Of a stretch of 55,710 nt of DNA, positions 45,907 through 54,894 are shown piece by piece. The DNA comes from Pseudomonadota bacterium (GTDB lineage: Bacteria > Pseudomonadota > Gammaproteobacteria > Steroidobacterales > Steroidobacteraceae): contig JAJZFQ010000230.1 in assembly GCA_021805275.1 (NCBI GenBank), positions 50,614-106,323 on the forward strand, in the 5' to 3' direction. Within the stretch, counting starts at the first letter, position 1. Each line of letters opens with the position of its first letter. The notes beneath the pieces are model-generated. The model saw only the letters and a list, made by a program, of their open reading frames with translations. It was not told where the DNA came from and made no database searches. Both the position numbers and the translations under genes were made by a program.

Positions 45907-47181
45907 TCAGGCGCCGATCCGGCGCAACATCTCGGCGGTCACCAGCACGACGCCCTTGTCGGTGACCAGGAAGCGCTGCGCGTCGGCCTCGAGGTCGACG
46001 CCGATGCTCATGCCGTCCGGCACCTCGCTGCCCTCATCGAGGATGGCTCCGCGGATGATGCAGCCGGTGCCGATGCGGGTGTTCGGCAGGATGACGGCCC
46101 GCTCGATGGTGCTGCGCTCCTCGACGCGCACGTTGGAAAAGAGCAGCGATTCGCGCACGTGCGCTCCCGATATGACGCAGCCGGCCGATACCATGGAGTT
46201 GATGGCGAGTCCCCGTCGGCCGTCCTCGTCGAGGATGAACTTCGCCGGCGGCTGGTGCACTTGGTAGGTCCAGATCGGCCAGTCCTCGTCGTAGATGTTG
46301 AGTTCCGGCTCGACGTGCACCAGTTCGAGGTTCGCCTCGTAATAGGCGTCCAGCGTGCCGACATCGCGCCAGTAGCTCTGTGCGCGCGTCTTGACGTCCT
46401 GAAACGGATAGGCGAACACCTGCAGCGACCCGTCGATCGCCTTGGGCAGGATGTCCTTGCCGAAGTCGTGCGAGGAGACCTCGTTCGCCGCGTCCTCGCG
46501 CAGCAACATCTCGAGCAGCCGGGTGTTGAAGACATAGATGCCCATCGAGGCGAGGATGGCATCGGGTCGACCGGGCAGGGTGTCGGGAACCTGCGGCTTC
46601 TCGCTGAATTTGGTGACCCGGTTCCACTCCGTCGCGGTGAGCACGCCGAAATGGCGGGATTCGCTCGCAGCCACCTCCACCACACCCATGGTGACGTCCG
46701 CTCCCTTCTCGACGTGATAGGCGATCATCGGACCGTAGTCCATCTTGTAGATGTGATCGCCGGCGAGCACCAGGACGTGCTTGGGACGATGCGAGAGGAT
46801 CAGCTCCATGTTCTGATAGACCGCATCCGCCGTCCCCTGGTACCAGTTCGCGCCAGTCTGCTGCTGCGCGGGCACGACCTCGACGAACTCGCCGAACTCG
46901 CCCCGCAGATAGCTCCAGCCGTGCTGGACATGCGCGATGAGCGACTGCGCCTTGTACTGCGTCAGAATCGAGATCTGGCGGATACCGGAGTTGAGACAGT
47001 TCGAGAGCACGAAATCCACGATGCGGAATTTACCGCCGAAGGGCGTGGCCGGTTTGCAGCGGTTTGCCGTGAGGTCCCGCAGCCGCTCCCCTCGCCCGCC
47101 GGCCATGATGACCGCGAGCGTGCTGCCGGTGAGGCGGCTGACGTAGCGTCCGGAGGAGGCACGCGCTGGTTGTCGCATCAT
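45907..47181 (-). CDS. glgC: Glucose-1-phosphate adenylyltransferase
   Basis: The 424-residue enzyme makes ADP-glucose from glucose 1-phosphate and ATP, the committed step of glycogen synthesis. It has the nucleotidyl-binding AGGRGERL loop (residues 27-34), KPATPFGGKFRIVDF, and the glucose-site GDHIYKMDYG. A left-handed beta-helix C-terminus follows. The start is ATG 47179-47181, with another Met directly after. A perfect 12-bp palindrome GAGCCCGGGCTC (47182-47193) abuts the start codon and could fold over the ribosome-binding site. No glgA is in the window. It follows glgP by 54 bp. Confidence 0.95.
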   Translation of the reverse strand: MMRQPARASSGRYVSRLTGSTLAVIMAGGRGERLRDLTANRCKPATPFGGKFRIVDFVLSNCLNSGIRQISILTQYKAQSLIAHVQHGWSYLRGEFGEFVEVVPAQQQTGANWYQGTADAVYQNMELILSHRPKHVLVLAGDHIYKMDYGPMIAYHVEKGADVTMGVVEVAASESRHFGVLTATEWNRVTKFSEKPQVPDTLPGRPDAILASMGIYVFNTRLLEMLLREDAANEVSSHDFGKDILPKAIDGSLQVFAYPFQDVKTRAQSYWRDVGTLDAYYEANLELVHVEPELNIYDEDWPIWTYQVHQPPAKFILDEDGRRGLAINSMVSAGCVISGAHVRESLLFSNVRVEERSTIERAVILPNTRIGTGCIIRGAILDEGSEVPDGMSIGVDLEADAQRFLVTDKGVVLVTAEMLRRIGA

Positions 47182-47235
47182 GAGCCCGGGCTCTCCCGTA
47201 GGGGTGGTTTCTATCCTAGCAGTCCGCAGGGAACA

Positions 47236-49800
47236 TCAAAGCCATTTCATCAGGCCCATGCCGTGCGCGTGGCTGAGCAGCTCGTGCCACGGATACATGC
47301 GGATCTCGGTGGCGAACTGGCCGCAGCCGGGCGGTTCGGCCTCGAGGGCGAAGACCGCCGCGCCGTCGGTCCACTCACCGGTCGGCCGCAGCGGCGCGCG
47401 CCAGTGGCCCGGGCTGTCCGAAGCGCCGAACGAGCACAGCGGCGGCGGCTGGGTGATGGTCTGCGGCAGCAGCCGCCGCGCGTGAAACTCGATGCGCACA
47501 TCGCCGGGCTGCAGGCCGCGCAGGTGTGCGGCGACCTTCAGGCGCACCTTCTGCTCGTGGGTGATTTCCGCCGAGGTGTCCTCGATCAGCCGCAGGTCGA
47601 CGCGGCTCCAGGACTCGCCGATACGCTGCTTCCACTCCGCCAGCTGCCGCGCCCCGGCGTACTCGTTCGCCGCGAGCCGCTCGTAATGCTCCGCGGCAGG
47701 ACGATAGAGCTTGTCCGAGTAGTCGCGCAGCATCCGGTCCATGTTGAACCGCGGGATCACCGTCATCATGGCTTGCTTGGCGCGACGTACCCACGCGCGC
47801 GAGCAGCTGCCGGTCTCGCGCTGATAGTAGAGCGGGATCACCTCTTCCTGCAGCGTGCGCAGAATGAGCTCGGATTCGATCGAGTCGCGCCGGTCCCAGT
47901 CCTGCACCGCCGAGGGCGGAATGCCCCAGCCGTTCTCGCCCATGCAGCCCTCGGCCCACCAGCCGTCGAGAATGCTCAGGTTCAGCCGGCCGTTGATTGC
48001 CGCCTTGATCCCGGAGGTGCCACTGGCCTCGAGCGGCGAGATCGGGGTGTTGAGCCATACATCGACGCCCGAGACCAGTGAGCGGGCGAGCTGCAGATCG
48101 TAGTCCTCGAGGAAGATGATTCGCCCGATGAACTCCGGGGAAGTCATGAGCTGGCGGATCTCGCGCAGCAGCTGCTTGCCGGGCTCGTCCGCCGGATGGG
48201 CCTTGCCGGCGAACAGCAACACCACCGGCCGCTCCGGGTCGTTGAGCAGGCGGGCGAGCCGCGCCCGGTCGCGCAGCAGCAACGTGGCGCGCTTGTACGT
48301 GGCGAAGCGGCGAGCAAAGCCGATGGTCAGAACATCGGGGCGGGTCGGGTCGAGCTGGCGGGTGATGCGCCCGAGCTGTGCGCGGCTCAAGCCCTTGCGG
48401 ATGTATTCACGCTCGAGCCGCTGGCGCACGGCCTCGAGCATCTTGGCCTTCACGGCCTGCGCGGTCGCCCAGAAGCGCTCCTCGGGCACCGCTTCGAGGC
48501 GGGCCCAGAATGTCGTGTCGCTCAAGCGCTCGGACCATTCCGCTCCGAGTTCCGCATCGAAGAACGAGCCCCACAGCTTGTGCAGGAACGTCGGCACGTG
48601 CACCCCATTGGTGACGAAGCCGACCGGGTTCTCCTCGGGGCGGATCTCCGGCCACTGATCGATGCACAGCTGCGCCGAAACCCCACCGTGAATGCGGCTG
48701 ACGCCGTTGACGTGCCGCGCACCGTTCAGCGCCAGGCGCGTCATGTTGAACAGCCCCGGGGCGGACGGCACGCTGCCGAGGTCGAGGAAGCGCTCGACCG
48801 GCAGACCCAGGTCGTTGATGAAATCCTGGAAGTGCTCGAGGATCAGACCGTGTCCGAAGGCGTCGTGCCCCGCGGCGACCGGCGTGTGGGTGGTGAAGAC
48901 GCACGCCGCGGCGGTGGCCTCGACGGCGGCCTCGAGCGGCAAACCCTTGACCATGTGCTCGCGCATCAGCTCGAGGATGAGGAACGCCGCGTGGCCCTCG
49001 TTCAGATGCCAGGCCCCCGGGGCCAGTCCTAGTGCGCGCAGCGCCCGGACGCCGCCGATGCCGAGGATCATCTCCTGGCGCACGCGGGTCGATTCGTCCC
49101 CGCCGTAGAGGCGCCGGGTGATGTCCCGATCCGAAGGCGCGTTCACTGCGGTATTGGTGTCGAGCAGGTAGACCGGCACGCGACCGGCCTGCGCCTTCCA
49201 GATCCGCGCGACCACATCGTGCCCGCCGATGCGTACCGAGACCGTGACCCACTGCCCCGCCGCATTGCGCACCGGCTCGACGGGCAGGTCCCGGGGATCG
49301 TGCGCCTTGTACTCGGCGTGCTGCACACCGTCGTCATCGACGGTCTGGGTGAAATAGCCCTGCTCGTAGAGCAGCCCGACCGCCACGAAATGCGCCCCGG
49401 CGTCGCTCGCGGCCTTGCAGTAATCCCCGGCCAGCACGCCGAGGCCGCCGGAGTAGATCGGAAAGCTCTCATGAAAGCCGTACTCGGCGCAGAAATACGC
49501 CACCAGCGGGGCGCCCTCGCGCGGCGCAGCGGCCAGGTAGGCGTCGAGCAGCTGCAGCGCCGCGGCATAGCGCCCGAGGTACTGCGGGTCGGCGGCCGCC
49601 TGATCGAGCGCAGACTGGCGCACGCAGCGCAGCATCAAGCGAAGATTTCCGCCGCATTGGTTCCACAGCTCCGGGTCCAGATCCTCGAACAGGGCGCGGA
49701 TCGGCCGGTGCCAGCTGAAGAAGAGGTTGCTGGCCAGCTCGGGCAGGCGTTCGAGGGCCTGGGGAACGACCGGCGTGATTTCAAGTAGCGTATTGCGCAT
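47236..49800 (-). CDS. glgP: Alpha-glucan phosphorylase (GT35), DUF3417-containing form
   Basis: The 854-residue enzyme phosphorolyses glycogen or maltodextrin to glucose 1-phosphate. The PLP-lysine region is LEASGTSGIKAAINGRLNLSILDG-like, with the ASGTS stretch preceding the presumed PLP Lys. The N-terminus (LERLPELASNLFFSWHRPIRALFEDLDP) is the DUF3417 domain of the archaeal/bacterial short type. The ATG at 49798-49800 has AGGTG just upstream and is preferred to the GTG at 49825-49827. A TAGAAT -10-like hexamer lies in the upstream gap. It probably leads the glgP-glgC-GH57 transcript. Confidence 0.92.
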   Translation of the reverse strand: MRNTLLEITPVVPQALERLPELASNLFFSWHRPIRALFEDLDPELWNQCGGNLRLMLRCVRQSALDQAAADPQYLGRYAAALQLLDAYLAAAPREGAPLVAYFCAEYGFHESFPIYSGGLGVLAGDYCKAASDAGAHFVAVGLLYEQGYFTQTVDDDGVQHAEYKAHDPRDLPVEPVRNAAGQWVTVSVRIGGHDVVARIWKAQAGRVPVYLLDTNTAVNAPSDRDITRRLYGGDESTRVRQEMILGIGGVRALRALGLAPGAWHLNEGHAAFLILELMREHMVKGLPLEAAVEATAAACVFTTHTPVAAGHDAFGHGLILEHFQDFINDLGLPVERFLDLGSVPSAPGLFNMTRLALNGARHVNGVSRIHGGVSAQLCIDQWPEIRPEENPVGFVTNGVHVPTFLHKLWGSFFDAELGAEWSERLSDTTFWARLEAVPEERFWATAQAVKAKMLEAVRQRLEREYIRKGLSRAQLGRITRQLDPTRPDVLTIGFARRFATYKRATLLLRDRARLARLLNDPERPVVLLFAGKAHPADEPGKQLLREIRQLMTSPEFIGRIIFLEDYDLQLARSLVSGVDVWLNTPISPLEASGTSGIKAAINGRLNLSILDGWWAEGCMGENGWGIPPSAVQDWDRRDSIESELILRTLQEEVIPLYYQRETGSCSRAWVRRAKQAMMTVIPRFNMDRMLRDYSDKLYRPAAEHYERLAANEYAGARQLAEWKQRIGESWSRVDLRLIEDTSAEITHEQKVRLKVAAHLRGLQPGDVRIEFHARRLLPQTITQPPPLCSFGASDSPGHWRAPLRPTGEWTDGAAVFALEAEPPGCGQFATEIRMYPWHELLSHAHGMGLMKWL

Positions 49801-49951
49801 GGCACCTGGATTGGAAACGATTGTCACCGGTGAATTCTAGCGGCTTCGGCGGCGCTGCGCCCAGACCGAAGAGCGGCAAGTTTCGTGCACGGGCTGCCGG
49901 CCGTGTGCCGCCTGTGCGACAATTGTGACGCATCACGCGGAGGGGCGGGTC

Positions 49952-50464
49952 GTGATAAAAACGCTGAGCAGACTGCGGGGCCCGGCGGCCCTGCTCGTGG
50001 TCGGGGTGCTCGCCTGGCTTGTGCCTGCCTCCGGTCGCGGGCAGTCGATGCCGCTTGAGAATCTCGATCACTTCCCGAAAGCCAGTCTTACCATCCAGTC
50101 GCAGCTTCATGTCTGGCACTTCACCGTGTGGGTGGCCGACACGCCCTCGCGCCAGGTGCAGGGGTTGATGTTCGTGCGCGATCTGCCAGCACATCAGGGC
50201 ATGATCTTTCCAATGCGGCCGGCGCGCATTGCGCAGTTCTGGATGGCCAACACGTACATCCCGCTCGATATGCTGTTCGTGGCCCCGGACGGGCGGATCG
50301 AGAAGATTGCCGCCAATGCCACTCCGTTCTCGCTGAAGACGATCAGCTCCGGGTCGCCCGTGGAGGCGGTGATCGAGATCCAGGGCGGGCTGGCGCGCAA
50401 GCTCGGCGTGGAAGTGGGCGCGCGCGTATCGTGGAACAAGCCGTCCCGCGTCACGGCGGGCTAG
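49952..50464 (+). CDS. DUF192 family exported protein
   Basis: The 170-residue product has a signal-peptide-like N-terminus (hydrophobic core about 12-26) and then the DUF192 domain (VWVADTPSRQVQGLMFVRDLP, QFWMANTYIPLDMLFVAPDGRI, VIEIQGGLARKLGVEVG). Family function is unknown; members are small exported beta proteins. I chose the GTG at 49952, preceded by GGAGGGG with 6-nt spacing; GTG 49925 is an alternative. It is divergent from glgP. Confidence 0.85.
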   Translation: MIKTLSRLRGPAALLVVGVLAWLVPASGRGQSMPLENLDHFPKASLTIQSQLHVWHFTVWVADTPSRQVQGLMFVRDLPAHQGMIFPMRPARIAQFWMANTYIPLDMLFVAPDGRIEKIAANATPFSLKTISSGSPVEAVIEIQGGLARKLGVEVGARVSWNKPSRVTAG

Positions 50465-50570
50465 TGTGCAGGCCGCTTGGTGCTCGCCCGACACGGCCGA
50501 GCAGCGCGCAACCGCGCCGCTCAGCCCGGGTGCGATCGCCTGCTTGCCGTGAGCGCTGCAGCACCTCCGG

Positions 50571-50921
50571 TCAATTGCCGTTGGCGGATTGAAAATTTGG
50601 ATTCTGATTCAGCAGCTGGCGCTCGCGGCGTGCCTGCAGCATTGCAAAGCGCAGGCTCTCGGCATTGATGCAGCGCACCACGGGTAGCATCGAGCCTGTG
50701 GGAATCTCTTTGTGGCAGTAGATCGTTTTGCCGTCGCGAGTGACCGGCTGGTAGCCCGCGTCCCGGGCCATGCTGAGAAGCTGCTGATGCGTGAGCGTCG
50801 CCGTCTGGGCATTTGCCGGTCCTTGCACCGTTGTGCCTTTGACAGGCTGTTGGGCGCAACCGGTGCATAGGGCGAGCATAGCCGTACCGGCGATGCCCAC
50901 AAGGAACGAAGACGTGCTCAT
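50571..50921 (-). CDS. Small exported/lipoprotein-like protein of unknown function
   Basis: The 116-residue product has a signal with a lipobox-like ending CTGC (Cys22; the -3 Cys is unusual). A short domain follows, MARDAGYQPVTRDGKTIYC ... EIPTGSMLPVVRCINAESLRF, with two cysteines that could form a disulphide. Similar short proteins occur as hypotheticals in Xanthomonadales-like genomes, from memory only; I cannot name a family. The ATG at 50919-50921 is preferred over the frame start at 50969. It is divergent from the next small secreted-protein gene. Confidence 0.65.
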   Translation of the reverse strand: MSTSSFLVGIAGTAMLALCTGCAQQPVKGTTVQGPANAQTATLTHQQLLSMARDAGYQPVTRDGKTIYCHKEIPTGSMLPVVRCINAESLRFAMLQARRERQLLNQNPNFQSANGN

Positions 50922-51057
50922 GATGCAAACCCTCTGTTTTGGCGGTAGTGCTGCGAGTGGCCGTTGCACACTCGTGTAAGATAGTATTCTTTTTGTGAAC
51001 TTCCTGCGGTGAATGCACCTGCGGACACCAAAGTCTGGCGGGGCGCGGGAAGGGGTA

Positions 51058-51618
51058 ATGGCAGCAGGTCCTCAATACGCAATGAAAACATTCATTTGTC
51101 CGGCGCGGCTGCTCGCTATGACCTGCGCATTTGCTATGGCGGTGCTGTGTGGGCCGGCGGCAAGGGCAACAGCCCAGACGGCGGATGGACTGCTCGGCAA
51201 GATGCTCGCCTGCCGTGCCGTTCCGCTCGCCAAGGCTCGGCTGAGCTGCTTTGATCGGGCTGCGGCCCTGCTGGCGCGGCAAGGCGTGGCACCCGTGCGG
51301 CCGGCGATGAAGGTGGCAAGTCCGCAGCAGACATTTGGGTTGACGCCTGCAGCCATCTTGGCGCGCGAGGTGTCCGCCGGTAAACAGCCCAAGCCGCTTG
51401 CGAAGATCAGTTCGACACTCGCAAGCCTGAACGCGGACGCAGATGGACGCATGATTTATCACTTGGCAAACGGCCAAAGCTGGCGGGAGCTGCAGAACGA
51501 TGGAGATGCTCCTCCGGTGCATGTCGGGGAGCGGCTGGAGATTTACCGCGGCTGGCTGGGTTCGTACTGGATGCAGACTGCGTCTGGGCGCGGTTGCAAG
51601 GTCGAGCGAATCCGCTAA
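51058..51618 (+). CDS. Secreted protein with RLxCFD motif and GRGCKVERI tail
   Basis: The 186-residue protein has a signal peptide and a short Cys motif (MLACRAVPLAKARLSCFD). Its C-terminal segment has the pattern GRMIYHLANGQSWRE ... GERLEIYRGWLGSYWMQTASGRGCKVERI, which I associate with many uncharacterised exported proteins of xanthomonad-like bacteria. GGGAAGGGG lies just before ATG 51058; ATG 51082 is a plausible alternative start. Upstream, TTGCAC (50964-50969) and TATTCT (50985-50990) are 15 nt apart and may be a weak promoter. Function unknown. Confidence 0.7.
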   Translation: MAAGPQYAMKTFICPARLLAMTCAFAMAVLCGPAARATAQTADGLLGKMLACRAVPLAKARLSCFDRAAALLARQGVAPVRPAMKVASPQQTFGLTPAAILAREVSAGKQPKPLAKISSTLASLNADADGRMIYHLANGQSWRELQNDGDAPPVHVGERLEIYRGWLGSYWMQTASGRGCKVERIR

Positions 51619-51669
51619 CCATCGAACAACCGGCGCGTCCATGCGGCGTTGCGGTCGGAAATCTCAGGG

Positions 51670-52713
51670 TCAGTGGATAGCGCTGCTCGTCTGGTAGGCG
51701 CGCGCGCGGAATGCCGGGTTGTTGCCCTGCCGCGCGCCGGCAACGAACAGGGCATGCTGCGGAAAATCGAAACCCAGTGCCCTGACGGTGCCGAGGACAT
51801 CCATGCCGAGGATGATCGCGGGTCGTTTCTGCAGGCCCCATACCTTGAAGATATGGAAATTCCCGAAAATCATCGCTGCGCCGAGCACGCGCAGCGGTCC
51901 GACCGCGATCGGCGGACTCGTCATCAATTGGCCTATTTCGACCTGACGGGTTGCCCCGTAGACAAAGGTGATGGGTTCGGGCGTGCCGGGCGCGTGTCGC
52001 ATGTGCAGCATGTTGCGCAGTGCCTCATTGCCGAGCGTGCGCTCCGAGCCGGTGTCGATGATGGCCACTGCCTTGACATCGCCGACATACGATTCGATCG
52101 CCATCAGCCCGCCCGAGACCACCTCGGTGTGGACTCGTGAATAGTCGAAGCGGACATCAGGCTCCAGAAATCGGGCGATGCGCACTCGGTTATGCTCGAA
52201 ATTCACAAGCAGCGTCATGTTGCGCAATCCCGCTATTCCCAGAATTCCGTCAGCGCCCGCCATCATCGGCGTGCTCAGAACCGGCGCATAGGTATTGCGA
52301 ATGACCAGCGCGCCGGCGCGCAGGCTCCTGATTTTCACCGCAGGAGTCGAGTTCGAGCCTGTGACCCCTTCCAGGTCGATTTGGGTATTGGCGCTGATGG
52401 GTAAGCCGACCGTGCGCACCAGTTTGGGTGAGACCGTGGAGTGGTTGGCGCCGGTATCGATGACGAAGCGGAATGGTCCGCGGCCATTAATCTCGACGGG
52501 AATGACAACACGTCCGATCTGATCCAGTGTCGTCGGGCAGGCAAGTAGAGATTGAGAGCGCAACTGAGCGCGGGTCTCTACCGGCTCGCGCACTGCGTCC
52601 GCAGCTTGCGGAGGTTGAGCTGCCGCCGCGAATGGCGCGCCCACGAGCAGAGCGCCGCAGAACCCGGCCACTGCTCCGCGATGGGCGCACTTCCCAACGA
52701 CGTGATGGCGCAT
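51670..52713 (-). CDS. Exported retropepsin-like aspartic protease with two active-site motifs
   Basis: The 347-residue protein has an N-terminal signal-like region (about 1-33). Two aspartic-protease motifs, FVIDTGANHS (Asp86) and AIIDTGSERT (Asp220), indicate a tandem clan AA fold that could form one active site in a single chain. Between them lie hydrophobic GILGIAGL and FEHNRVRIA flap-like motifs; a GMDVLG motif follows near the C-terminus. The substrate is unknown. It faces the small secreted-protein gene and lies 71 bp after the TPR/oxygenase gene. Confidence 0.85.
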   Translation of the reverse strand: MRHHVVGKCAHRGAVAGFCGALLVGAPFAAAAQPPQAADAVREPVETRAQLRSQSLLACPTTLDQIGRVVIPVEINGRGPFRFVIDTGANHSTVSPKLVRTVGLPISANTQIDLEGVTGSNSTPAVKIRSLRAGALVIRNTYAPVLSTPMMAGADGILGIAGLRNMTLLVNFEHNRVRIARFLEPDVRFDYSRVHTEVVSGGLMAIESYVGDVKAVAIIDTGSERTLGNEALRNMLHMRHAPGTPEPITFVYGATRQVEIGQLMTSPPIAVGPLRVLGAAMIFGNFHIFKVWGLQKRPAIILGMDVLGTVRALGFDFPQHALFVAGARQGNNPAFRARAYQTSSAIH

Positions 52714-52784
52714 GGGGTCACGTTACCACGTCGCGCGCAGGGCGCAACAAATTGCCCCGATCCTGCCTCTGCCTTGGGCGAGCG

Positions 52785-54587
52785 TTAACCTGGTCCAGGC
52801 TGTACGTCAAAGGCAAGACACGTGCGAGCATCCGGCCCGTGGATCGGGTTGGTGCCATGCCACATATAGGATGGAAACAGCACCAGTCGTCCGCCGCGGG
52901 GCTGTACTGCGTGCTGTGGATTCAAGCCCGCAGTGCCATAGCGGGGTTCGCCGAATTTGATCCAACCTGACTGCAGAGCCGGGTCTTCTACTTCCGCGGG
53001 CACCTCCACATAGTAGGCGGAGCTCAAGTGGCCATGCCGGTGGAAGTGATTTACATGGAAACCCTCGCGGCCGAGCCGCACGGACCATGCGCTTGTAAAG
53101 CGGGGCGCGCCCGCTTTCAGGCGCGCCAGCGGATGGTCCGCGGGTAGGTCCAGCCGTCTGCGGTACTCCTCGATTGGTGCGCGGAACGCATTAAGCGCCG
53201 CGCGGATCAGAGGATGCGGGTCGGCGAGCAGGTTTTGCGCGGTCTGCGTACCGCCGCGCAGCGTTTGGTCGAGTGGCTGGCGGGTGAAACGATAACGCTC
53301 ATCAAGCACTGCTTTCAGCGCAGCGTTGAATTCCTCGATCGACGCAAAGCCGCCGGGCGGATCGAGGTCAAAGACCTGTACGAACCGCTCGTAATCGTAC
53401 AACTCGCGATAGCGAGGCGTGCCGCGCATCCGCGCCGCAGTGGCCTGGTATGCGAGCCAGTCTTGCGCCAGTGGATCGCGCTCGAGTTGCGCGGCAATGA
53501 ACGGCTCGGCCTCCTCGGCGCGCCCGCGTGCGAGCAGGATGCTCACGAGGTTCACCGCCACGGCAGGATCCTTCGGTTTGGCGCCCGCCGCATCGAGCGC
53601 CGCGCTTTCAGCTTCGATGAGCCTGCCCTGATCGAGCAGTACCATGGCCAGCGTCGATTGCACGGCAGGATCTGCGCCCTGGCGGGTGATCAGGTCACGC
53701 AGGATCGTCTCGGCGGCGGCCAACTCGCCTGTCTGCCAGAGCAGTTCTGCGAGCAGCCATTGCAACCCGACGTTATCCCGGTTGCTGCGCACGGCTGCAC
53801 CTAGATCGCGGGCAAAGGCAGAGTCGCCACGCATATAGCGCAGTCGTGCCAGCGCCCGATGCGCCTCGTGGTCGAGCGGGCGCAACTGTACCGCCTGCTC
53901 GAAGGCGCTCTGCGCCGTATCGAGATCTCCCGCATTGAGCGCCGCGCGGCCACGGTTGTACGCCATTTCATAACCGTCCGCACCGAGCTTGCGCGCGGTC
54001 TCCAAGGCCATCTGGGCCTCGGGGCGTTCGAGTTCGGTGAGCAAGGCTCCAAGGTTGTGATGCGCCACGGCGTTGTCCGGATTCAGTTCAATGGCGCGTC
54101 GGTGTGCCGCTTCGGCCTCGACACTCAGGCCGAGTGAGGTGAGCGCCAGGGCGAGGATTTCCCAGCTTTGCCCGTCGGAGTCGTCGCTCTGCAGCAGCAG
54201 CGCACACTCTGCGCGGGCTTCCGCCGGACGCTTCAGGTCGTTGAGCGTCAAGGCCAGCGCGCGCCGCGCGGCCCGATGCTGCGGTAGGTGCCGGAGCGCT
54301 AGCCGGTAAGCCTGTTCTGCCGCCGCGTATTGCTCCTTTTTGCGCAACAGGTTGCCGAGGTTGGCGTGAAATTCCCCCTGGTTCGGGCTTAACTGAATGC
54401 TGAAACGAAGCCATTTCTCGCCCTGATCCCAATCGCCGATATCCTTCAAGGCGAGACCCAGCAGGTGGGCTGCCACGGCATGCCGCGGCTCGCGCGCCAG
54501 GATGGCGCCGAGGATTGCGGCCGCGCCTTCGGGCTTGCCCGCCCGCAGCAGTGCCGTCGCCTGCTCCAATCGTGGTGCCGAAGCCAT
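52785..54587 (-). CDS. TPR-repeat protein with C-terminal 2OG-Fe(II) oxygenase-like domain
   Basis: The 600-residue protein has about ten TPR-type repeats (residues 1-380; for example LGDWDQGEKWLRFSIQLSPNQ-like units with GEFHANLGNLL). A C-terminal oxygenase-like domain follows (about 400-600), with the metal-side motif NHFHRHGHLSSAYYVEVP near 512 and a second His in LFPSYMWHGTNP. Such proteins hydroxylate unknown substrates and are often near TonB-dependent receptors in related bacteria. No signal peptide is visible. It is divergent from the receptor gene. Confidence 0.85.
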   Translation of the reverse strand: MASAPRLEQATALLRAGKPEGAAAILGAILAREPRHAVAAHLLGLALKDIGDWDQGEKWLRFSIQLSPNQGEFHANLGNLLRKKEQYAAAEQAYRLALRHLPQHRAARRALALTLNDLKRPAEARAECALLLQSDDSDGQSWEILALALTSLGLSVEAEAAHRRAIELNPDNAVAHHNLGALLTELERPEAQMALETARKLGADGYEMAYNRGRAALNAGDLDTAQSAFEQAVQLRPLDHEAHRALARLRYMRGDSAFARDLGAAVRSNRDNVGLQWLLAELLWQTGELAAAETILRDLITRQGADPAVQSTLAMVLLDQGRLIEAESAALDAAGAKPKDPAVAVNLVSILLARGRAEEAEPFIAAQLERDPLAQDWLAYQATAARMRGTPRYRELYDYERFVQVFDLDPPGGFASIEEFNAALKAVLDERYRFTRQPLDQTLRGGTQTAQNLLADPHPLIRAALNAFRAPIEEYRRRLDLPADHPLARLKAGAPRFTSAWSVRLGREGFHVNHFHRHGHLSSAYYVEVPAEVEDPALQSGWIKFGEPRYGTAGLNPQHAVQPRGGRLVLFPSYMWHGTNPIHGPDARTCLAFDVQPGPG

Positions 54588-54769
54588 GAATCATTATCTC
54601 CAGACTGACAATCGTCTCATATGTTGCGAATTAACCACAAAAATAAGGGTCTCGATAGCGTCTCTTCGCGGCCTCATGATGCGGTGCTTTAGGCTATAAA
54701 TCCTAAGGTTAATCAATATCTTGTGAGTCTCTTGTCTGCGACAGCGGGCATTTCTTTGCGGCTTGACGC

Positions 54770-54799
54770 TTTACAGGATGTGACATGTCCGAATATTCT
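54770..54799 (+). promoter_or_regulatory. Predicted promoter of the TonB-dependent receptor gene
   Basis: TTTACA (54770-54775) and TATTCT (54794-54799) are separated by 18 nt; transcription would start near 54806. TTGACG at 54763 is too far from TATTCT (25 nt) to be its -35. Confidence 0.45.
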
Positions 54800-54834
54800 A
54801 CGCAACCATGTCTCGCGTCGTTGTAACTGTGCGA

Positions 54835-54846
54835 CGGTTGCAACCG
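54835..54846. promoter_or_regulatory. Perfect 12-bp palindrome, candidate operator
   Basis: CGGTTGCAACCG reads the same on both strands and lies about 30 nt after the predicted start point. Another GCAACC (54802-54807) faces it with 28 nt between. The shape resembles LacI-family or other dimeric regulator sites, but which protein binds is unknown. Confidence 0.4.
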
Positions 54847-54894
54847 CAGAATTGCAGAGACCTAAAAAAGTTTACAGAACTTGGGAGACAACTG

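Larger units (their letters stand above)
54588..54894. other. AT-richer divergent promoter region between the TPR/oxygenase gene and the TonB-dependent receptor
   Basis: The 307 bases have no gene and are visibly poorer in G+C than their surroundings. They hold a predicted rightward promoter (54770-54799), a perfect palindrome (54835-54846), a short inverted repeat TTAGG/CCTAA (54689-54693, 54702-54706) and several GCAAC/GTTGC blocks. No leftward promoter stands out. Confidence 0.5.
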
